Counted from the stretch's first letter, positions 24,251-33,170 are shown. The stretch: DNA of 64,000 bases from VGJJ01 sp964480705 (GCA_964480705.1 CAYZPC010000001.1:71238-135237), one strand, 5' to 3'. Program-made: numbers and translations. Notes: generated from the letters alone by a model not told the origin.

Positions 24251-25005
24251 TTTAGTCCCCCTAGTTTTTGCAGTGCGGTGTGTTCGTATTCATTCAAGTC
24301 CCCGCATATAATCATGCTCTGTGGGAAAACATTCCAATTCATTTTTTTTAATTCGTTGAGCGTGCCCGCGTGCACGAGTTGTGCATCATTTCCCATTCCG
24401 GCTAATCCAACGGCCGTCCAACTAGTAATGTGTGTGTCCCTCGCGGATGCGGCATGTTCTAGAAACGTAATCGCTTCTTCAATCGTCATAAACCGCTGCT
24501 TCTCGGGATGCAAATCAAACAAGCAATGCGTGTGCAATCCAAGTGATTTGTTTTTCACAATCATATCAAACGTAGACAAAGGTTCAAATCCTTCTTGGGG
24601 AAACACAAATGTGGTGGTGCGTCCAAATCGATATTCATCAAGGCCGCATATTCCGCGATAGTTGAAAATGGATATTCCGGGGATAATTTTGTAGTTGATT
24701 TTTTTCTCCACACACGCTTCCAGCAGGGAAATATGCGTGGTGGCTGTGAGGGGGTTTCCAAAAACCAACAATCCTATGGCCGCATGCGCGGCTTTTTCTA
24801 CGAGCGCGTGCGCGTCCTCTTCGACGCCTTTTCGATTAAGGGGAATTACTTTTTTGGCAATAATTTTTTCCAGTGATGCAATTTCGCCTTGGGCATATTT
24901 GCTCGTGTAGTTTTCCACATACACTTCATTGCACGTTTGAATCGTGTGCAGCGCTTCCAGGGTGAGTTGATTGGGATTGAGACCGAGGCCGATTACGTAT
25001 AGCAT
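24244..25005 (-). CDS. dph5: Diphthine synthase
   Basis: This 253-residue SAM-dependent methyltransferase of the tetrapyrrole-methylase fold makes diphthine on the histidine of archaeal elongation factor 2. The family opening MLYVIGLGLNPNQLTLEAL and the glycine-rich GLLVFGNPLTATTHISLL are both present. The ATG at 25005 begins exactly at the conserved strand; the frame extends upstream to a GTG at 25068 without family support. It is followed by DUF357 with overlap. Confidence 0.88.
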   Translation of the reverse strand: MLYVIGLGLNPNQLTLEALHTIQTCNEVYVENYTSKYAQGEIASLEKIIAKKVIPLNRKGVEEDAHALVEKAAHAAIGLLVFGNPLTATTHISLLEACVEKKINYKIIPGISIFNYRGICGLDEYRFGRTTTFVFPQEGFEPLSTFDMIVKNKSLGLHTHCLFDLHPEKQRFMTIEEAITFLEHAASARDTHITSWTAVGLAGMGNDAQLVHAGTLNELKKMNWNVFPQSMIICGDLNEYEHTALQKLGGLKW

Positions 25006-25078
25006 ATAGTGTTTCGCATCCTTTGGCGCATTTAAGGGAATTGTTTTTCCTGCGTGGGGCGTGTGCACGTTTGTCCTC

Positions 25079-25945
25079 TCACGGACTGCACGTTCCCACT
25101 AGCACCGTTATCAAGTCCCTTCCTCCGGTAGCCAATCCTAAAATGGCGATGAAGAGGAGGATAAATCCGTGCAAATGGGCATCGGCTTCTTTTCCCTGAA
25201 CATATTCTTTATGCAGCCAGTACAACACGAGTAGCACCATGGGTATTTTCACAAAAAAGAAGGAGATGTTTCCAAACGCTCCAAACAAGAGTCGGGGAAT
25301 CACGTGCTGTTCGCCGCATCCTAAGAATTCAAGTGCCACAAACGTTGCACTGGTGTCAAGTGTTTGTCCAATGAATGCCATTTGTGCGAGAGGACTTTCG
25401 ATAAATTTCCATGAGAACTTTTTTCCGAGGAAGAATACTGCTCCCGCGACTAGCGTTGTGAGTAAAATGATTCCAATGGCCGCAAAAATTTCGTGCGCAT
25501 TTAGAATATTATACAAAAATAGCGGGAGTGAAATTGCCAATCCAAAATACCCGGTCATGCGATATTCATTTTCGCGCGAACCTTTTCCCCATTTTTTTCC
25601 AATAAATAATCCTACAAGAACAAGTGCAAAAGTCAGAAACCATATTCCTGGGGTGTAGATGTAAAATCCCAATTCAAGCGGGTTAATGCTTCGCAGGAGA
25701 ATTTTTTGGTCCTCTAATACGCGTAAGGATGTTCCAAACAAAATGTATGGGAGAAGCATTTTCAAAAAAGGCCAATCAAAAACATATCCTCTTTTTTTGA
25801 GCGAGGGATAAATAATATAGAATGTAAGTGCGAGGAGAATAATCCCATACGTGAGGGTGTTCACCGCATTGTATCCGGGTACAGAAGGGTTAATGATGGG
25901 TTGAATGAAATGTTCATTCAAAAAATCCGTGGCGAATTCAAGCAT
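25079..25945 (-). CDS. DUF63 family membrane protein
   Basis: This is a 288-residue protein with about eight membrane helices, matching the archaea-specific DUF63 family (YNAVNTLTYGIILLAL, YILFGTSLRVLEDQ, TPGIWFLTF, GQTLDTSATFVAL). Function unknown. It starts 74 bp upstream of dph5 on the same strand. Its ATG and that of the divergent trm5 are 52 bp apart around one TATA box. Confidence 0.85.
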   Translation of the reverse strand: MLEFATDFLNEHFIQPIINPSVPGYNAVNTLTYGIILLALTFYIIYPSLKKRGYVFDWPFLKMLLPYILFGTSLRVLEDQKILLRSINPLELGFYIYTPGIWFLTFALVLVGLFIGKKWGKGSRENEYRMTGYFGLAISLPLFLYNILNAHEIFAAIGIILLTTLVAGAVFFLGKKFSWKFIESPLAQMAFIGQTLDTSATFVALEFLGCGEQHVIPRLLFGAFGNISFFFVKIPMVLLVLYWLHKEYVQGKEADAHLHGFILLFIAILGLATGGRDLITVLVGTCSP

Positions 25946-25968
25946 ATGTTTCTTGGGGGCGCAGGTTC

Positions 25969-25974
25969 TTTTAA
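25969..25974. promoter_or_regulatory. Candidate shared TATA box for DUF63 gene and trm5
   Basis: TTTTAA centred at 25971.5 lies 25.5 bp from the plus-strand ATG (25997) and 26.5 bp from the minus-strand ATG (25945). It is the only A/T-rich element in the 52-bp gap with that spacing. Confidence 0.6.
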
Positions 25975-25996
25975 GGCGTGGCGCTCCACCTAGTTT

Positions 25997-26899
25997 ATGG
26001 TACGCCAGACAATCAAATCGCGCACAATTTTGGACAAACCCCTTTCCTTCCGCGACGCTTTAAGGGGGAAATTATCCCCTTCCGAACAATCGCATGCTAT
26101 TTATTCCTTCGACGTACTAGGCGACCTCGCCCTGATTGAAATTCCGCGTACTCTTGCGTCGCGCCGCGCCCTTATTGGAAAAACCCTCCTGGAAACCAAT
26201 TCGCGTTTGAAGAAAGTGTATGAAAAAGTGGGTGAGCATTCGGGGAAGTTCCGCGTGGAAAAAATTCGCTGGCTGGCTGGAGAGAAAAATCCCCTAACCC
26301 TTTACACGGAATGGGGGTGCACGTTTTGGGTGAACCCGGGAGAGGTTTTTTTTAATCCCCGCTTGAGCACCGAGCGCCAGCGCGCCGCAGAGTTAGTTAA
26401 AAATAATCAAACCGTTGCAGTGTTTTTTGGGGGCGTTGGTCCCTACGCGATTGAAATTGCTAAGCATGCGTCCCCGCGTCGAGTCTACTCCATTGAATGG
26501 AATCCTCGCGCTAAAAAAAATCTCCTTGATAACATCGCGCGCAATAAAGTGTCAAACATCGTGGTGCCCCTCATGGGAGATGTTCAAAAAATCCCACCCC
26601 GCGCAGAGTGCGACCACATTATCATGCCTGCCCCCGATAATGCGATAGAGTTTCTCCCGTTCGCGGTAAAATGGCTTTCCAAAAAGGGTGGGCTGATTCA
26701 ATGCTACACCTTCGTCTCGCGCGATAATGCCAATGATGAGGTTCATGAAAAAATTTCATCTGCGCTGGGAAAAAATATTCCGTACAAAATTGTTTTCACT
26801 CGAAAAGTGAGTGATTTTTCCGCGCGCATGCTTCAAGTGTGTGTGGGCATTAAGGTGAGTGCTAAGGTGGGAATTATTAAGCACGAGAAAAAGAAATAA
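25997..26899 (+). CDS. trm5: tRNA (guanine37-N1)-methyltransferase Trm5
   Basis: This 300-residue class I SAM methyltransferase makes m1G37 in tRNA to prevent frameshifting. The TIGR-type core is visible: VNPGEVFFNPRLSTER, then FFGGVGPYAIEIAKH, SIEWNPRAKKNLLDNIARN and the catalytic-loop IIMPAPDNAIEFL. The N-terminal domain that touches the tRNA outer corner (DVLGDLALIEIPRTL) is also present. It heads a tight unit trm5-adk-tmk (3-bp gap, then a 4-bp overlap). Confidence 0.88.
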   Translation: MVRQTIKSRTILDKPLSFRDALRGKLSPSEQSHAIYSFDVLGDLALIEIPRTLASRRALIGKTLLETNSRLKKVYEKVGEHSGKFRVEKIRWLAGEKNPLTLYTEWGCTFWVNPGEVFFNPRLSTERQRAAELVKNNQTVAVFFGGVGPYAIEIAKHASPRRVYSIEWNPRAKKNLLDNIARNKVSNIVVPLMGDVQKIPPRAECDHIIMPAPDNAIEFLPFAVKWLSKKGGLIQCYTFVSRDNANDEVHEKISSALGKNIPYKIVFTRKVSDFSARMLQVCVGIKVSAKVGIIKHEKKK

Positions 26900-26902
26900 G
26901 AT

Positions 26903-27568
26903 ATGATTCTCGTCTTCATTGGTCCGCCCGGCGGGGGAAAAGGAACAATCGCCCAAATGCTTTCCCGTAAGGGGTGGGTGCACTTTTCCATGGGCCAAGC
27001 GTTGCGCGACCATGTAAAAAATGGTGGAAAGTTTGCCAAAAAAGTGAGTGGAATTTTATCCAGCGGCCAGCTTGTTCCGGATGCCATTGCATTTGCCGTG
27101 TTGAAAGATAGTGTTCTTCACATGCACGGAAAAAATATTGTGTTTGATGGATTTCCCCGCAATCTCGATCAAACGAAGAGCGCGCGAAAAGTGTTGCGTG
27201 CATTAAAACAGGATTTTGATGGGTTTGTTTTCATTGATGTTCCTGAAAAAATCATCCTCCAGCGGTTAAAGCTTCGTCGCCAATGCGAAAAATGTGGAAA
27301 AATTTACGGTTCCCATATTCTTCCCAAAAAAAGCGGCGTGTGCAATGCAGACGGTGGAGAACTCGTTTCGCGTGCGGATGATCATCCATCTGTCATTCGG
27401 AAGCGTTTTCACGTCTATCACACGCTCACCGCTCCCGTGCTGGATTGGGCAACCCTTAATTATCCCGTTTTTCGAGTGGATGGTTCTCCGTCTCCTAACG
27501 CAGTCTTTAAACAAGTTGCTCGCATAATATCCTTCATTCGCGCTGCGTCGCGAAAAAACAAGGAATGA
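26903..27568 (+). CDS. adk: Adenylate kinase
   Basis: This is a 221-residue kinase that converts AMP and ATP to two ADP. It has the P-loop GPPGGGKGT (7-15), the NMP-binding region, FDGFPR (81-86), and a zinc-type lid with C128-x2-C131 and C147-x2-D150, followed by RADDHPSVIRKR. This is the bacterial-type ADK, not the trimeric archaeal AdkA. It starts 3 bp after trm5. Confidence 0.88.
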   Translation: MILVFIGPPGGGKGTIAQMLSRKGWVHFSMGQALRDHVKNGGKFAKKVSGILSSGQLVPDAIAFAVLKDSVLHMHGKNIVFDGFPRNLDQTKSARKVLRALKQDFDGFVFIDVPEKIILQRLKLRRQCEKCGKIYGSHILPKKSGVCNADGGELVSRADDHPSVIRKRFHVYHTLTAPVLDWATLNYPVFRVDGSPSPNAVFKQVARIISFIRAASRKNKE

Positions 27569-28218
27569 GATTTAGTATGGCTTCCAAAGGATTGTTTATT
27601 GCGTTTGAAGGCATTGACGGCTGCGGAAAGTCAACGCAGGCGAGCATGCTTGTGGATTGGATTTTTTCCACCTATAAGGGAGTGGACTCCATCGTGCTGA
27701 CGCGCGAGCCCAGCCAGTCTAAATTTACTAAAGAAATTCACGACCGTTTGAGTGTAAAAAACACCGATGCTTCCTCTAATTCCAAAGAGCGCATGCTCGA
27801 ATTGTTTGTATTAGACCGTGAAGAGCACGTGAACAAAATAATTACTCCTAATTTGCTTCAGAAAGCCGTGGTGATTTGCGACCGCTACAAATATTCTACA
27901 ATCGCCTATCAATCTGCGCAGGGCATCTCCGTTTCCCTTGCGATTGATGAGAATGATTCTTTTCCCATTCCCGATTTGACGCTTATTTTCAATGCAAATG
28001 TGGATGCGTGCGTCGAGCGCATGCAAAAATCCCGCCCCGAATTAGATAAGTTTGAGAAGGGTGCTTTTTTAGAAAAAGTTCGTGCTCAATACGTTAAACT
28101 TCCCTCCCTCTTACCAAAGGAAAAGTTTCACGTGATTAATGCCAATCAGCCCGTTGATGTAGTTCACGCGGACGTGGTTAAAGTAATTCAACCGTTGATT
28201 GAACACGTGTTAAAATAA
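27565..28218 (+). CDS. tmk: Thymidylate kinase
   Basis: This is a 217-residue dTMP kinase. The P-loop FEGIDGCGKST is at 14-24, VLTREPSQSKF forms the substrate region and CDRYKYSTIAYQ is the DRY-type motif. The ATG at 27565 overlaps the adk stop (ATGA), which favours coupled translation; a second ATG at 27577 begins closer to the family consensus and is an alternative. It is last in the trm5-adk-tmk unit. Confidence 0.88.
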   Translation: MRFSMASKGLFIAFEGIDGCGKSTQASMLVDWIFSTYKGVDSIVLTREPSQSKFTKEIHDRLSVKNTDASSNSKERMLELFVLDREEHVNKIITPNLLQKAVVICDRYKYSTIAYQSAQGISVSLAIDENDSFPIPDLTLIFNANVDACVERMQKSRPELDKFEKGAFLEKVRAQYVKLPSLLPKEKFHVINANQPVDVVHADVVKVIQPLIEHVLK

Positions 28219-28280
28219 TCTGCCCTGTGCAGTTGAATTTCTAAAAACAAAAAATAGTTTTGAAAAAAGTTGAAAAAAAT

Positions 28281-28309
28281 AATGATGCCAGTTTTTCTCT
28301 GGCACCATT
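28281..28309. terminator. Hairpin between convergent genes
   Basis: AATGATGCCAG pairs with CTGGCACCATT (10 of 11 positions) around a 7-nt loop. On the minus strand it is followed by a T-run, so it probably ends the transcript from the gene at 28326. Confidence 0.55.
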
Positions 28310-28325
28310 GTAATATTATTCTCCA

Positions 28326-28736
28326 TTACGGCAATGCGTGATAGGGACCGTTATAATTGGGGTCGTAAATCATGGCATATGCTTTCGTGGGCTGGAACGC
28401 AGGGAGCTGTGGGGCGTATATTTGGTATCCGCATGCAAACTCGCGCATTTCTAATCCTGCACTAATGCTCTCCGGCAATGTTCGGTGGCTTACCGGGTTA
28501 ATGGTGTGAGCCGTAATGACTCCAACCTGGTAGGGGTATACTCCGCCATCTTCATCGATACAATCTCCCACCTGTGCGGTGTTCGCCGATGCAATGATTT
28601 TCACCACGTATGTGGTGTTGTTGTCGAGGTTCATTAATTCATAATAGTTTCCCGGCGGATTGCTTCCTGCAACCGTGAGGGTGGCCATTCCAATAATGAA
28701 CAGTGTAAGCACTCCTGCAAATAAACTTGTTTTCAT
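28326..28736 (-). CDS. Small secreted protein, paralogue of the gene at 6645
   Basis: This is a 136-residue protein with a signal peptide (about 1-24, ending near VAGS). The mature part shares the spaced pattern of the 6645 protein: YY, then C-x-DED-x-G, a G-x-I step, RTLPES, AG-x-x-MREFACGYQI, and QPTKAYAM. The family is not recognised. AGGAGG lies 7 bp before the ATG, unlike its paralogue, which has a leaderless-type start. It may be a secreted or surface-bound disulfide-stabilised module. Confidence 0.6.
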   Translation of the reverse strand: MKTSLFAGVLTLFIIGMATLTVAGSNPPGNYYELMNLDNNTTYVVKIIASANTAQVGDCIDEDGGVYPYQVGVITAHTINPVSHRTLPESISAGLEMREFACGYQIYAPQLPAFQPTKAYAMIYDPNYNGPYHALP

Positions 28737-28822
28737 GAAATTTCCTCCTATACTCTTTACTAGCGCCCATCCCTATTTATTCACTGCGCAAATTTTGCCT
28801 GTTAATTAGATTTTTTCGGGTT

Positions 28823-29542
28823 TCAGCGGAGGGCGCCCCAGAGTATTTCATCCTTGGGCCGGACTTCAATTCCATTTTCTACCATATCAAACGCGTGAAC
28901 GGTCTTAGAATGATTAGTTCCTCTCATTTTTCGCACAAAAATGCTTCGATTGGGGGGCGTAAAATACAGTGCCACGACCCCATCCACCACAAACTCTTCC
29001 ACGCCATACGCGGAGAATTTGTTTCGTTCTTCTCCCGGAATTTCACTCGTGAGGATCGTTGTACAACCCGTTTCTTTCAACCGATTCACGAACTCAAATA
29101 GCATGTGTCTCAAAAATCCTTTTTCTTCGGTCATCCACACCCCAAACGAGGTCACGGAGTCAATTACTAGTCTTTTGGCGTCAATCGCATCCACCATTTT
29201 GGTGATAATTGCCAATTCTTTTTCCACTTGCTGCTGTACCTGGTCAGGGTCGCGGGATGTTCCAAAGTTTAGTCGGTAAATTTTCATCATGTTTTTGTCT
29301 TGCAGGGATTTAATGTCCCAATTAAATGATTGCATGTTCCACGTGATATCCTTGAGTCCCGTTTCCAATGTGACATACAAACCTGGATCGTTGTACGAGC
29401 GCGCGCCCTCGTAAATATATTGCATCGCAAAAATAGTCTTTCCTGCTCCGGGCCCGCCGCCCACTAAAACAGAGGCTCCTTCCGGGATGCCTCCTCCCAC
29501 GAGTTCATCAAATCCTGGTATTCCGGTTGCGACACGGTTCAT
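28823..29542 (-). CDS. Single-domain KaiC/RadA-type ATPase
   Basis: This is a 239-residue RecA-fold ATPase. The opening RVATGIPGFDELVGGGIPEG and the Walker A GGGPGAGKT are typical of archaeal KaiC-like proteins; LVIDSVTSF is the Walker B region. Only one domain is present, and no kaiA or kaiB lies nearby. A role in signal transduction or in controlling archaella and chemotaxis genes is possible. The ATG at 29542 has AATAAAAA (minus-strand TTTTTATT) centred 25.5 bp upstream, which favours it over 29584. Confidence 0.8.
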   Translation of the reverse strand: MNRVATGIPGFDELVGGGIPEGASVLVGGGPGAGKTIFAMQYIYEGARSYNDPGLYVTLETGLKDITWNMQSFNWDIKSLQDKNMMKIYRLNFGTSRDPDQVQQQVEKELAIITKMVDAIDAKRLVIDSVTSFGVWMTEEKGFLRHMLFEFVNRLKETGCTTILTSEIPGEERNKFSAYGVEEFVVDGVVALYFTPPNRSIFVRKMRGTNHSKTVHAFDMVENGIEVRPKDEILWGALR

Positions 29543-29646
29543 AGTGGAAGCAAAATGCTGGGGAATAAAAAGACGCGGGTTCACGCCCCGTGCGCGCGCC
29601 TCCCCTTACGAGTAGGGTTATATTTCGCTGGTCATTCATAACGTGC

Positions 29647-30498
29647 ATGCCTATTCAAAAAATTGTCAAGAAGCGCTCCAAAAATGCTTCAGCTGACGCG
29701 TCGCGGGAAGAGGATGATTATTCCAACCTCGAAGCGGTGGACACCAATATTTCCGTTTCCACGCATGAGGATTTAGTTGGTTTAATTGAGCAGCCCGCGT
29801 GGAAGACCATTCTCATTACATTAGTTAAGAGTGAGCGCATGGACCCATGGAACATTGACGTGAAAGTTCTCGCCGAAAAATATTTGCAAAAAATCCGTTC
29901 GCTTAATTCAACCGATCTTCGTTTGCCCGCGAACGCTATCCTTGCGAGTGCCATTCTGTTGAAATTCAAAGCCCGCTCCCTGCGCCTGCCTTCTCTTGAG
30001 GAAGAGGAAGAGCTGCGCATCAAATCCCTCATGACGGAGGAAGAATTGCTCGGTGGCATGATGCCCGAACTTATTTCTCCCAACCTAGTGCGTGAAGGTA
30101 AAGTCAGTTTAGACCAGCTCGTGCAGAGCATTGAGGAGATTCTCGATAAAACCAAATCAAAAGTCTTGCGTGAGAGGGATGGGCGTGAACGTCCCGTGTT
30201 TAACCTTCCATTTGCGGGACTCAACATGGAGGCTAAAATGAAAGAAGTCCTCGATTTGGCACGCACTCACGCGGATGAAACCGGCCTCGCGCGTTTTTCC
30301 ACCATGGTTCGTGGAAAAGAAACCAATGATGTGGTGGAGAGTTTTCTCGCCCTGCTTTTTCTCATTAACCAGAATCAAGTTTCCGCGTGGCAGGAAATTT
30401 TATTTGGAGAAATTCTCGTGAATGTTTTTCCAAAGCCGGAAGCAGAAGATAATGCCTCTTCCCCTGAAAGCGAGCCTGCTCCATCGCCTTCGGCATAA
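29647..30498 (+). CDS. scpA: Segregation and condensation protein A
   Basis: This is a 283-residue kleisin of the SMC-ScpAB complex that bridges the SMC heads. The N-terminal helical domain (HEDLVGLIEQPAWKTILITLVK, then DPWNIDVKVLAEKYL) and the internal LRLPANAILASAILLKFKARSL match the family; the C-terminal winged helix is present near residues 205-265. The start at 29647 fits the family; the upstream extension is not conserved-looking. ScpB is at 51327 in this window; smc itself is not seen. Confidence 0.85.
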   Translation: MPIQKIVKKRSKNASADASREEDDYSNLEAVDTNISVSTHEDLVGLIEQPAWKTILITLVKSERMDPWNIDVKVLAEKYLQKIRSLNSTDLRLPANAILASAILLKFKARSLRLPSLEEEEELRIKSLMTEEELLGGMMPELISPNLVREGKVSLDQLVQSIEEILDKTKSKVLRERDGRERPVFNLPFAGLNMEAKMKEVLDLARTHADETGLARFSTMVRGKETNDVVESFLALLFLINQNQVSAWQEILFGEILVNVFPKPEAEDNASSPESEPAPSPSA

Positions 30499-30557
30499 TA
30501 GGGCGGTTCTTTCCCTCCTCATGCACGTCTTATATAGTTCATTTTTTTCCTGAGTGC

Positions 30558-31271
30558 ATGCCCCGAAAAAAGAAAACCATTCGCCATTCGGAAGAGGAAA
30601 ACGGTCAAGGTGAGTGGTTGCGTGATTTAATTCTAGGCGGACAAGATGGTCTTGTTAACGTACTCGGCCTCGTGTTGGGTGTTGCCACTGCCACGAGCGA
30701 TTCGCGCATTGTCATTGTGGCCGGTTTGGCAGCAATGTTTGCCGAAGGAATTTCCATGGGGGCAGTTGCTTATACTTCCTCTAAAGCCACTCTAGAATAT
30801 TATGCGCGCGAACGCAAACGTGAACAACAGGAAATTGTTGATTTTCCTTCCGTTGAACGTGAAGAAGTGCGCAAAATATATTATGGAAAAGGTTTTCGCG
30901 GAGAAAATTTGGAAATGGTTGTTTCCACTCTTACGGCGAACAAGGAACGCTGGCTCGAAGTCATGATGGAAGAAGAGTTGAAGCTCGAGAAGCCTGTTGA
31001 GACTCCCATTCAATCCGCTATCATTGTTACCATTGCCGCACTCATTGGAGCAGTCTTTCCCATCATTCCCTATTTTTTCATGCCCGTTTCCCAAGCCAAT
31101 CAGGTTACTGTTCCTTTTTCATTAATCGTTCTCTTCATTGCCGGCGCTGCCAAAGGTCGTTTTACGAAAGTAGCGTGGTGGCGCTCCGGTCTTGAACTCT
31201 CCCTCATTGGAATTGGCGCCGCCATGATTGGTTTCATCATTGGCTCGTGGTTGAGCATTCCTCTCGCGTGA
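30558..31271 (+). CDS. VIT1/CCC1 family transporter
   Basis: This is a 237-residue membrane protein. The family opening WLRDLILGGQDGLVNVLGLVLGVA and FAEGISMGAVAYTSSKA match VIT1/CCC1, which move Fe2+ or Mn2+ out of the cytoplasm. A charged cytoplasmic helical insertion (about 80-155) carries Glu-rich text (EREEVRKIYYG, then EVMMEEELKLE) like the metal-binding domain of plant VIT1. TATA-like TTATATAG lies about 24-30 bp before the ATG. Confidence 0.85.
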   Translation: MPRKKKTIRHSEEENGQGEWLRDLILGGQDGLVNVLGLVLGVATATSDSRIVIVAGLAAMFAEGISMGAVAYTSSKATLEYYARERKREQQEIVDFPSVEREEVRKIYYGKGFRGENLEMVVSTLTANKERWLEVMMEEELKLEKPVETPIQSAIIVTIAALIGAVFPIIPYFFMPVSQANQVTVPFSLIVLFIAGAAKGRFTKVAWWRSGLELSLIGIGAAMIGFIIGSWLSIPLA

Positions 31272-31296
31272 GATTATTTCTCATTGGCGAATGAGG

Positions 31297-31305
31297 TTTT
31301 ATATT
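31297..31305 (+). promoter_or_regulatory. TATA element for the gene at 31327
   Basis: TTTTATATT is centred 26 bp before the ATG at 31327. It favours that start over the in-frame ATG at 31312. Confidence 0.5.
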
Positions 31306-31326
31306 CTGTGAATGGGTGTCTCCTGC

Positions 31327-31653
31327 ATGTTTGGCGCGTGGTTTCCTAGTTCAGAATGGATTGTCATCTCCCTCATTCGTTTTGTAGCCGTTTTTCTTAT
31401 TGTTTATTTTCTTGCCGTGGTCATTTATTGGTTTAACCGCACGGGAAAAATCCCCTCGTTGCGGGTCGCGTGGCGCATCATGCTTCAACTCGCGCGCTGG
31501 TTTCCAAAAATTCTTATTCATCGCGTGAAAATTTTTCCCGCGCGCTTGCGCCGAAAAAAAGTAGATGCCTATCCTTCGTTAAACATTCCTTCCCCACGCG
31601 TGCAAGCGGGTTCAAAAAAATCGTATTCTAAAAAAAAGAAAAATAAAAAATAG
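31327..31653 (+). CDS. Small single-span membrane protein with basic tail
   Basis: This is a 108-residue protein. One membrane helix (about 11-33, VISLIRFVAVFLIVYFLAVV) is followed by a very basic cytoplasmic part that ends in a run of Lys and Ser. No family is recognised. The start is placed at 31327 from the TATA spacing; 31312 would add five residues. Confidence 0.5.
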   Translation: MFGAWFPSSEWIVISLIRFVAVFLIVYFLAVVIYWFNRTGKIPSLRVAWRIMLQLARWFPKILIHRVKIFPARLRRKKVDAYPSLNIPSPRVQAGSKKSYSKKKKNKK

Positions 31654-31683
31654 TGCCGCTTTCACAATTTTTTTACAGCGGCA
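31654..31683. terminator. Inverted repeat between convergent genes
   Basis: TGCCGCT (31654-31660) and AGCGGCA (31677-31683) form a perfect 7-bp stem. On the minus strand it is followed by A/T-rich sequence with T-runs. It overlaps the 3' end of the thioredoxin gene. Confidence 0.55.
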
Positions 31684-31988
31684 TCAATTAATCGTTTCAT
31701 TTCTCCTTTCGGAGCGAGTCCAATAATTCGGTCCACTTCTTTTCCTTTGGAAAAGACAACTAAACACGGGATGCTCATTATTTCATAGTCTCGCGCGAGT
31801 TTTTCATATTGGTCAATGTTTAATTTGGCAAAGTGCAGTTTTCCTTTGTACTCTTTTTCTAATTCTTCAAAAATGGGTGAGAGCATTTTGCACGGTCCGC
31901 ACCACGCTGCCCAAAAATCAATAATATACGGTTTTTTTCCCGCGATTACTTCGCTGTGAAATGTCATGTCGGTGAGTTCCTGTACCAT
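31662..31988 (-). CDS. trxA: Thioredoxin
   Basis: This is a 108-residue protein disulfide reductase. The active site WCGPC is at 29-33, and the cis-proline (SIPCLVVF) and KGEMKRLI end are typical. It gives electrons to peroxiredoxin and other thiol targets; a 2-Cys peroxiredoxin is encoded at 55053 in this window. It is full-length for the family. Confidence 0.92.
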   Translation of the reverse strand: MVQELTDMTFHSEVIAGKKPYIIDFWAAWCGPCKMLSPIFEELEKEYKGKLHFAKLNIDQYEKLARDYEIMSIPCLVVFSKGKEVDRIIGLAPKGEMKRLIDAAVKKL

Positions 31989-32073
31989 GGTGTTCGCCTC
32001 GCTGAATCAGTTATTTACAGCATACTAGGGAGTTTTTGTCTTAAAATACCCTGCGTCGCGTGTTAGACTATAC

Positions 32074-33156
32074 ATGCCTTCCCGTATCGTTGCTCACGTG
32101 GACATGAATGCCTTTTTCGCGAGTGTGGAGCAGCAGCTTCATCCCGAGTGGAAGAACGAACCCATTATCGTGGGAGTTTTTTCCGGACGCACTCCTGATT
32201 CGGGAGTAGTTTCCTCTGCCACGTATGATGCGCGCGCCGCCGGAGTGCATGCAGGCCTTCCGTTGGTTCAAGCCAAAGCCCTCCTTCCCCACGCCCACTT
32301 TGTTCCGGTCCGTCATGAGGTGTATGGCGAAATTTCCGAATCCATTTTTACGCGCATGTATGCGTTTTCAGACGCGGTGGAGATTGCGAGCATTGATGAA
32401 GCCTACGCTGAACTCACTCAAAAATGTGCTTCGTTTGATGATGCGGAAAAAAAACTCCGCGCATTTCAACTGGCTGTGAAAAAAGACACGGGATTAGGTT
32501 GCTCCATTGGTCTCGCGCCCAATAAATTGATTGCCAAAATGGCTTCTGATTTTCAAAAGCCGAATGGTTTTACGCGCGTGGAGAAAGATACTATTCAAGC
32601 ATTTTTGGACCCTCTTCCCGTATCCAAACTTATGGGCGTGGGCCCCAAGACCGAGGAAGATTTACACGCGTTGAATGTCAAAACGATTTTTGATTTACGC
32701 CTGCAGAGCATGGGTGATTTGCTCAAGCGTTTTGGTTCCGCGCGCGGACAGTGGTTGTTTGCTTCTTCTCGCGGAATAGATGAATCACCCCTCCAACCTG
32801 AGCGTGAGCAAAAACAACACTCTCGCATTTGGACGTTAGTAAAAGATGCGAGCTCATGGGAGGAAATAGTTGAGAGTGTGCACACGCACGCTGAAGAATT
32901 GTGGTCCAACACCGCCGGAAAGGGAAATTTTTTCACTCAATTGGGTGTGATTGGTGTGACTTCCCTGCAGACGAGTGCGTCTAAATCAAAATCATTCACG
33001 GTTCCTATTGGCACTCGCTCCCAATTTCTGGCTGAGTTGGAAATTCTTTTCCGCGCGCTCTTAGATTCTCCTGACGTTGAGTGGCGTCGCGTCGGAATTC
33101 GCGTCTCGGGTTTTTCGGCACCGCCTAAACAAAAACGATTAGGCGATTTTGGCTAG
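32074..33156 (+). CDS. dinB: Y-family DNA polymerase IV (DinB/Dpo4)
   Basis: This is a 360-residue translesion polymerase. The metal sites D10 (HVDMNAFFASVE) and D108-E109 (IASIDEAYAEL) are intact. VFSGRTPDSGVVSSATYDARAAGV and AKALLPHAHFVPVRHEVY follow Sulfolobus Dpo4 closely. The end (PKQKRLGDFG) is a likely PCNA-binding peptide. TTAAAATA about 28-30 bp upstream can serve as the TATA box. Confidence 0.92.
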   Translation: MPSRIVAHVDMNAFFASVEQQLHPEWKNEPIIVGVFSGRTPDSGVVSSATYDARAAGVHAGLPLVQAKALLPHAHFVPVRHEVYGEISESIFTRMYAFSDAVEIASIDEAYAELTQKCASFDDAEKKLRAFQLAVKKDTGLGCSIGLAPNKLIAKMASDFQKPNGFTRVEKDTIQAFLDPLPVSKLMGVGPKTEEDLHALNVKTIFDLRLQSMGDLLKRFGSARGQWLFASSRGIDESPLQPEREQKQHSRIWTLVKDASSWEEIVESVHTHAEELWSNTAGKGNFFTQLGVIGVTSLQTSASKSKSFTVPIGTRSQFLAELEILFRALLDSPDVEWRRVGIRVSGFSAPPKQKRLGDFG

Positions 33157-33170
33157 TATTTTTGTTTAAT

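Noticed and set aside
29590..29646. Longer start for scpA
   Set aside because: The extra residues are not family-like, and TATATTT at about 29615 would lie inside the coding region.
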